A stretch of 64,000 nt of DNA, taken from NCBI RefSeq assembly GCF_030398385.1, contig NZ_JAOAOQ010000002.1:195162-259161 (forward strand), read 5' to 3'. Below, one piece after another: positions 60,010 through 64,000 of this stretch (position 1 is its first letter; each line of letters begins with the position of its first letter). A program made the position numbers and the translations under genes. The notes under the pieces are model-generated. The model was given only the letters and a program-made list of their open reading frames with translations. It had not been told where the DNA came from and ran no database searches. This DNA comes from Aquibium sp. ELW1220. Lineage in GTDB: Bacteria; Pseudomonadota; Alphaproteobacteria; Rhizobiales; Rhizobiaceae.

Positions 60010-61134
60010 ATGAGCATGAGGTCGCAAAGCCTGACGAGGGGCGTGCTATGGCGGCACGACAAGCGCTGGCTGTGGCTGCTGTCAGTCCTGTCACCTGCCA
60101 TGCCAGGGGTCGGAGCAATGATGCTACTGGCGGGTGGGGATCCGCTCTGGTCGTGGTTCTCGCTGGCCTATGGCTACGGCGCACTGACGCTGCTGGACGT
60201 CATTGTCGGCGAGGATCCCTTTAACCCGCCCTCGGATAAGGTCGAGGAGCTAGCACAAGACCCGTGGTATCGAGGGCTACTCTTTCTGGCGCTGCCCGTC
60301 TACTGGCTTTCCCTGATCCTGTCGGCTGTCGCGGTCGGAACGCTTGACCTGCCGCTATGGGCCTTTGCCGGGGTCACGCTCGGCGCCGGCGCGATGTCGG
60401 GAACCGCTCTCGTCGTCGGCCACGAACTCGGTCACAAATCCGATCGCGTCGACCAGATCGCGGCCAAGTTGGCCTGCGCGCTCAGCGGCTATGCGCATTT
60501 CTGCATCGAGCACAATCGAGGCCATCATGTGCAGGTGGCGACGCCGGAAGATCCGGCATCGGCGCGCTATGGCGAGAGCCTCTATGCCTTCGCGCTGCGC
60601 GAACTGCCGGGCGCCTTCAAACGCGGCTGGGGTCTGGAGACGGCGCGCCTTGACCGCAAGGGGCTGCCCTTCTGGCACTGGCGCAACGATCTCCTCCAAG
60701 GCTATACGCTGCATCTGGCGCTGGTTGCCGCAGCGACCGCGGCCTTCGGCTGGATCATGCTGCCCTTTTTCCTGATCCACGACATCTTCGCTTGGTGGCA
60801 ACTCACCATGGCCAATTATGTCGAGCATTATGGGCTTCTGCGCCAGAAGCGGGCCGACGGGCGGTACGAATCCTGCGAGCCGCGCCATTCCTGGAACACA
60901 AACCACATCGTGTCCAACCTCGTGCTGTTCCACTTGCAGCGCCATTCGGATCACCATGCCAATCCGCTGCGTCCCTATCAGGCGCTGCGCAATTTCGACG
61001 ACCTGCCGCGCCTGCCCTCTGGCTATCCTGGGTCGTTCCTGCTTGCGTCCATCCCGCCGCTCTGGTTTGCCGTCATGAATCCGAAAGCGTTGGCTTGGGC
61101 CGGAAACGATGCGACGCGCCTGAATCGGGGCTGA
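60010..61134 (+). CDS. alkB: AlkB-type alkane 1-monooxygenase
   Basis: A 374-residue integral membrane di-iron enzyme. Histidine boxes are HELGHK (about 138-143), EHNRGHHVQVATPEDPAS (about 167) and LQRHSDHHANP (about 312), with the additional NYVEHYGLLRQ motif. About six membrane helices lie in the first 120 residues and around 230-260. It hydroxylates the terminal carbon of medium-chain alkanes with rubredoxin as electron donor; no rubredoxin gene is nearby. A possible promoter (TTGCCG at 59955, TAGACT at 59977) lies just upstream. Confidence 0.92.
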   Translation: MSMRSQSLTRGVLWRHDKRWLWLLSVLSPAMPGVGAMMLLAGGDPLWSWFSLAYGYGALTLLDVIVGEDPFNPPSDKVEELAQDPWYRGLLFLALPVYWLSLILSAVAVGTLDLPLWAFAGVTLGAGAMSGTALVVGHELGHKSDRVDQIAAKLACALSGYAHFCIEHNRGHHVQVATPEDPASARYGESLYAFALRELPGAFKRGWGLETARLDRKGLPFWHWRNDLLQGYTLHLALVAAATAAFGWIMLPFFLIHDIFAWWQLTMANYVEHYGLLRQKRADGRYESCEPRHSWNTNHIVSNLVLFHLQRHSDHHANPLRPYQALRNFDDLPRLPSGYPGSFLLASIPPLWFAVMNPKALAWAGNDATRLNRG

Positions 61135-61723
61135 CGGAGCGATCCCAGTTGGCTTGCCTATGGCACGTTCTGGCCCTCGCTCGCCTGGCACGGCGGTGGG
61201 GTGGTTGTCGGACCGCGTCACACTCCGTATTGTGATCCGTATCTAATTGAGCAGGGCTTGCTGCTCGCTTCAGTTTTCGCGCAATTTTCAAAAATACTAT
61301 AGTTTTCAATGCCCTGAGCGGCGGATTCGCCGTGAAGATTGTATTTTTTTGAGTCAATACACCGCCACTTGCAGTTACCGAACTCGTTTAGGTGCTCTCG
61401 CGGAGCCCTTTTTTCTTTATATTTCAAAGGGGTTTAGCCAAGGCGACCGGCCTTCAGAGACTGGCAAAACGCCAAAAATCGGTCTCTGAACGCTCCACGT
61501 CTCTTTCCGACCGGCCCTCAGGTCGAGCACAACGGTCGGAAAGTATGCTGCATTAACAGTGACTTGCAGATTTCGGGAAACCGTTGTGTTCGGAACTGCA
61601 TATGGTGCCAAAATCGGATACGAATCCGAGGTACGGTGGCGTTTGACCGCGTTAACAACGTCGATTGTCAAAGTCGTCGGTTGCATATAATTTCGAACGG
61701 ATGGCAGGGCTGGGGAGCTTTTT
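61135..61723. other. Long intergenic stretch, AT-richer, no supported gene
   Basis: GAGCAG/CTGCTC forms a small hairpin at 61249-61266, possibly helping to end the alkB transcript. Open frames on both strands (for example 61417-61686 minus) lack ribosome sites and known domains. The last part should hold the promoter of the small secreted protein. A regulatory RNA cannot be excluded. Confidence 0.45.
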
Positions 61724-61993
61724 ATGCAGATCGCACGTCATTTGGGTTTCGCAGTGATAACCGGGTTTTCACTAGCAACGCTCGGGACAATCGCCATCAT
61801 ACCAGCTGACGCTGCCACATGGGAATGTTCAGCCAAGGGACTCAAGAGCTACCGCTACACGGGTGGCAGTTCCGCCATGATCCACCTGAGCGCCTATTCA
61901 AGCGGCGGCACATACCGTGTTACCAAAGTGAGTGCCACGAAGGTCACAGGCAAGACGCAGGACGGCACGGCCTTCACCTGCGTCCTGAAGTGA
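61724..61993 (+). CDS. Small secreted protein
   Basis: An 89-residue protein with a signal peptide: a charged MQIARH start, a hydrophobic core (LGFAVITGFSLATLGTIAII) and a cleavage site after PADA. The mature part is about 60 residues, begins ATWECSAKG and ends FTCVLK, so two Cys could form a disulphide. GGGGAG precedes the ATG. It is probably periplasmic. No family is recognised. Confidence 0.8.
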   Translation: MQIARHLGFAVITGFSLATLGTIAIIPADAATWECSAKGLKSYRYTGGSSAMIHLSAYSSGGTYRVTKVSATKVTGKTQDGTAFTCVLK

Positions 61994-62212
61994 TCACCAA
62001 CTGATATCAGTTCGAAGTATTGTGTCGTTGCGATTGCCGTGGGATGGCGCAGCGAGAGCGAAGCCGGCGTACGTCATGAGATGCATATCCAGCGACGTGC
62101 TCGAGAGGCCGACAATTCATGTTCATCTTTCCAAGCCGTTAAGCTCGATGAATGTTCGCGGAACGCCCGGCAGGCAGCGATGTCAAGCAAGTGCTGACGC
62201 GAGAGGCAGCCG

Positions 62213-63319
62213 GTGAGAATCGCGGTCATCTCTGCTTTCCCGTTCCTCTCAAACCCGGGGATGATCACCGTCGACCGGGCGCTGATCGATGTGCTACAAT
62301 ACTCAGGTATCGAATGCGAAATAGACTTCTTCTGCCTGGAGAAGTCGTTCACGCTTGATCTCGGCTATGTCGAGATCGACTACAACCTGCTGGACGGTGC
62401 GGATCAGCTTGCCACGTTCGATCGCATCCTGTTCTGGGGCGATTTCCTGCACTGGAAGAACTACGTCCTGCGAGACGTCGCGCCGCGGATGGTCAGAAGC
62501 GGGGCAGCCGATTGCTCGGCGGCCGTTGTGGATGCCTGGTACCAGCGGTTGATGCTCGAAGGGCGCGAAGACCTCCAGCGCAAGTCGATTGTCTTCGGAT
62601 CCACGATCTATGCGCTCACCGCGACGGATCTGGCCGACGGACGCTATGTCGCTGCGCTGTCGTCACTATACGCGAATGCCCGCCTCGTGCGGCTGCGCGA
62701 CGTCATGTCGGCCGGATTCGCCGCGCAACTTGTCGGCGACGGCCGCGATTACCTAGGTTGCGACTGCGCATTCTTCCTGAAGCGGCGCGAGATAACCGTT
62801 GGAGATCGCCCCGCACCATCTGGCGAAGTCGTGGTCGCCTTCGGACGGTCTGGCTCCACGATGCTCTACCGAGGATTTACTGAACGCATTGCCGAAATGG
62901 CCGGCAGGAGAACGCTCGACCTCGGCTGGTTGGACCGGACCGCCCCCCTTGAGATCGACCACAGGATCGACGTCGTCCGCAATGCCGCCTTCGTGGTGAC
63001 CGACATTTACCACGTCGCGGTGACAGCGATGCGAGAGGGCACACCGCTCCTCTGCTTCGCGCGCGGTACCGCGGCCACCGACTCGACCTTGTCTGACAAG
63101 AAAAAGGAGATCCTGATGAGCCAGCATTTCGCGCGCCGCAATCTCGTGCATCAGGAGATCATCCATCTCACCTCATCCAGCGACAAGACGGCCAAAGCGC
63201 TGGTGGACCAGTGTCTCGAAACGATACGCGATCAAAATCATCAGCGTGCGATCTCGACAGGCCTGCGTCGCCATGTCGATCGGCAGGTCAAAAGCCTCCA
63301 TGCCGCCATATTCGGGTGA
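62213..63319 (+). CDS. Probable polysaccharide pyruvyltransferase-like protein
   Basis: A 368-residue protein with a GTG start. RIAVISAFPFLSNPGMITVDRALIDVLQ at the N-terminus, SIVFGSTIYALTATDLADGRYVAALSSLYANARLVRLRDVMSAGFAAQ in the middle and FVVTDIYHVAVTAMREGTPLLCFARGTA near the end are the pattern of the GT-B-like pyruvyltransferase family (CsaB/WcaK). That family adds pyruvate ketals to glycans. The family match is moderate and other GT-B enzymes remain possible. It converges with the sulfotransferase gene. Confidence 0.5.
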   Translation: MRIAVISAFPFLSNPGMITVDRALIDVLQYSGIECEIDFFCLEKSFTLDLGYVEIDYNLLDGADQLATFDRILFWGDFLHWKNYVLRDVAPRMVRSGAADCSAAVVDAWYQRLMLEGREDLQRKSIVFGSTIYALTATDLADGRYVAALSSLYANARLVRLRDVMSAGFAAQLVGDGRDYLGCDCAFFLKRREITVGDRPAPSGEVVVAFGRSGSTMLYRGFTERIAEMAGRRTLDLGWLDRTAPLEIDHRIDVVRNAAFVVTDIYHVAVTAMREGTPLLCFARGTAATDSTLSDKKKEILMSQHFARRNLVHQEIIHLTSSSDKTAKALVDQCLETIRDQNHQRAISTGLRRHVDRQVKSLHAAIFG

Positions 63320-63328
63320 TGGGTCGGG

Positions 63329-64000
63329 TCACCGTGCCGAGGGTAGATAAGCTTCGCGGCGCTCAGCCGCAAAATGCTCGAGAACGTCGCCATAGGTCGT
63401 CAGGATTTCGTGCTTGAGCGCGCGGTCGATCGGATAGGCGCTTCCCCGTTCCTGGACGACGAGGTCCGCCAGGATGTGTTCGTCAATGGTTTCGCCGATC
63501 AGCGCCGCGATCGCTTTGACGACCCGACCCGGATCGGCGACGACGGCCTCGCTCGAGATTTCGAGCGGTCGTATCCCATGCTCGGCGAACGCCATCTTCC
63601 AGAAGCGTTCGCTGTCGATCACGAGCCGGCAGGCACGCTCCACAGATTCACGATCGAGGCGAAGGTCGAGGATCCGAAATTGCGTGCTCGTCTCGGAGAA
63701 TGACCAGCGGTTCGTGGTAGCCGCGGTGACGAGACTTGCGACCTGGGCGGCGAACCCCTCGCGAAAGAGATGGATGAAGTGGTTCTGGACTGACGCGTCA
63801 AAGCCCTTGGGATGTACTTTGTTGAAGAACCGGGTCTGAGCAGCCATCAGCTTGGCAGCGAAAAACCCGCCGGAAGTCCGACGACGCAGAAGCTCGCGAC
63901 CGTAGGCGAGGCGCGCGGCCGCGCCGGCGCTCGGGTCACCGCGAACGCCCCACCTCGCCGCCAGAATTCTGGCGACGTGGGCGCTATAATACTCGTTCGG
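63329..64000 (-). CDS. Stf0-like sulfotransferase, C-terminal part
   Basis: The gene enters at the right edge; 223 codons are visible. PNEYYSAHVARILAARWG, RTSGGFFAAKLMAAQTRFF, FIHLFREGFAAQVASLVTAATTNRWSF and DSERFWKMAFAEHGIRPLEISSE match the Stf0 family, including the H-L-x-R-E-x-x-x-Q-x-x-S core. Stf0 transfers sulphate from PAPS to sugars (trehalose in mycobacteria). The N-terminus with the PAPS-binding loop is outside the window. Given the context, it may sulphate a surface glycan. Confidence 0.8.
   Translation of the reverse strand, partial: PNEYYSAHVARILAARWGVRGDPSAGAAARLAYGRELLRRRTSGGFFAAKLMAAQTRFFNKVHPKGFDASVQNHFIHLFREGFAAQVASLVTAATTNRWSFSETSTQFRILDLRLDRESVERACRLVIDSERFWKMAFAEHGIRPLEISSEAVVADPGRVVKAIAALIGETIDEHILADLVVQERGSAYPIDRALKHEILTTYGDVLEHFAAERREAYLPSAR

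Noticed and set aside
61417-61686. Minus-strand frame of 89 codons upstream of the secreted protein
   Set aside because: No ribosome site, no domain, and the codon pattern is not that of neighbouring genes.

Overview
The window looks like chromosomal DNA from a GC-rich alphaproteobacterium, most likely of the order Hyphomicrobiales (Rhizobiales). Pointers are the DUF3489 gene, the rhizobial-style RepB/ParB plus serine recombinase cassette, a DUF2793 gene, and the codon use. The species cannot be named from the sequence alone. There is no rRNA and no CRISPR array.

Layout. (1) 1-1328: the edge of a B12-binding regulator-like gene and a DUF3489 gene, both on the minus strand. (2) 1525-34963: the late block of a contractile-tailed prophage. 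Its head module is lambda-like: terminase, portal, gpW-like connector, S49 protease with a nested scaffold, decoration protein, capsid and connector. Its tail module is P2-like: V, W, J, I, fibres, sheath, tube, E/E', tape measure, U, X and D. Collagen-like and fibre genes and a lysis cassette (GH108 muramidase, holin, XhlA-like) follow. No integrase, repressor or replication gene is visible, so the element either extends beyond the left edge or is a remnant. Cargo genes, most of them on the minus strand, sit between its structural genes: a 67-aa protein, a lipocalin-like protein, a zinc-ribbon protein, a tRNA with anticodon CAU, a DUF2786-like protein, a membrane acyltransferase, an IS5-type transposase and a WGR-domain protein. 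At several of these places the junction between two phage genes is imperfectly duplicated around the cargo. (3) 35252-36622: a complete IS66-type insertion sequence with an 8-bp target duplication.

(4) 36640-54593: a surface polysaccharide locus. It has an initiating sugar-phosphate transferase, an ABC exporter, an AT-richer block with an FkbM methyltransferase and three glycosyltransferases, the C-terminal relic of an older glycosyltransferase, a DUF2793 gene in reverse orientation and a Wzy-like polymerase. More glycosyltransferases, an acetyltransferase and nucleotide-sugar enzymes follow (UDP-xylose synthase, GDP-mannose 3,5-epimerase-like, WbpA-like dehydrogenase). An ops/JUMPstart-like element lies in the leader of the first gene, and a NusG paralogue (RfaH-like) lies at 58503-59015, so the locus is probably controlled by processive antitermination. 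(5) 54694-58304: two ParB-like genes and a large serine recombinase, all on the minus strand. (6) 59092-64000: an IS630 relic, a VanZ-like protein, an AlkB-type monooxygenase, a small secreted protein, a probable polysaccharide pyruvyltransferase and the edge of a Stf0 sulfotransferase gene.

How the parts work together: the prophage block encodes capsid, tail and lysis functions, and its cargo may alter the host cell (the acyltransferase may modify surface glycans, the tRNA may help translation). The polysaccharide block makes activated sugars (UDP-xylose, UDP-GlcNAcA and a GDP-hexose epimer are predicted), assembles repeat units on a lipid carrier, and exports and polymerises them.
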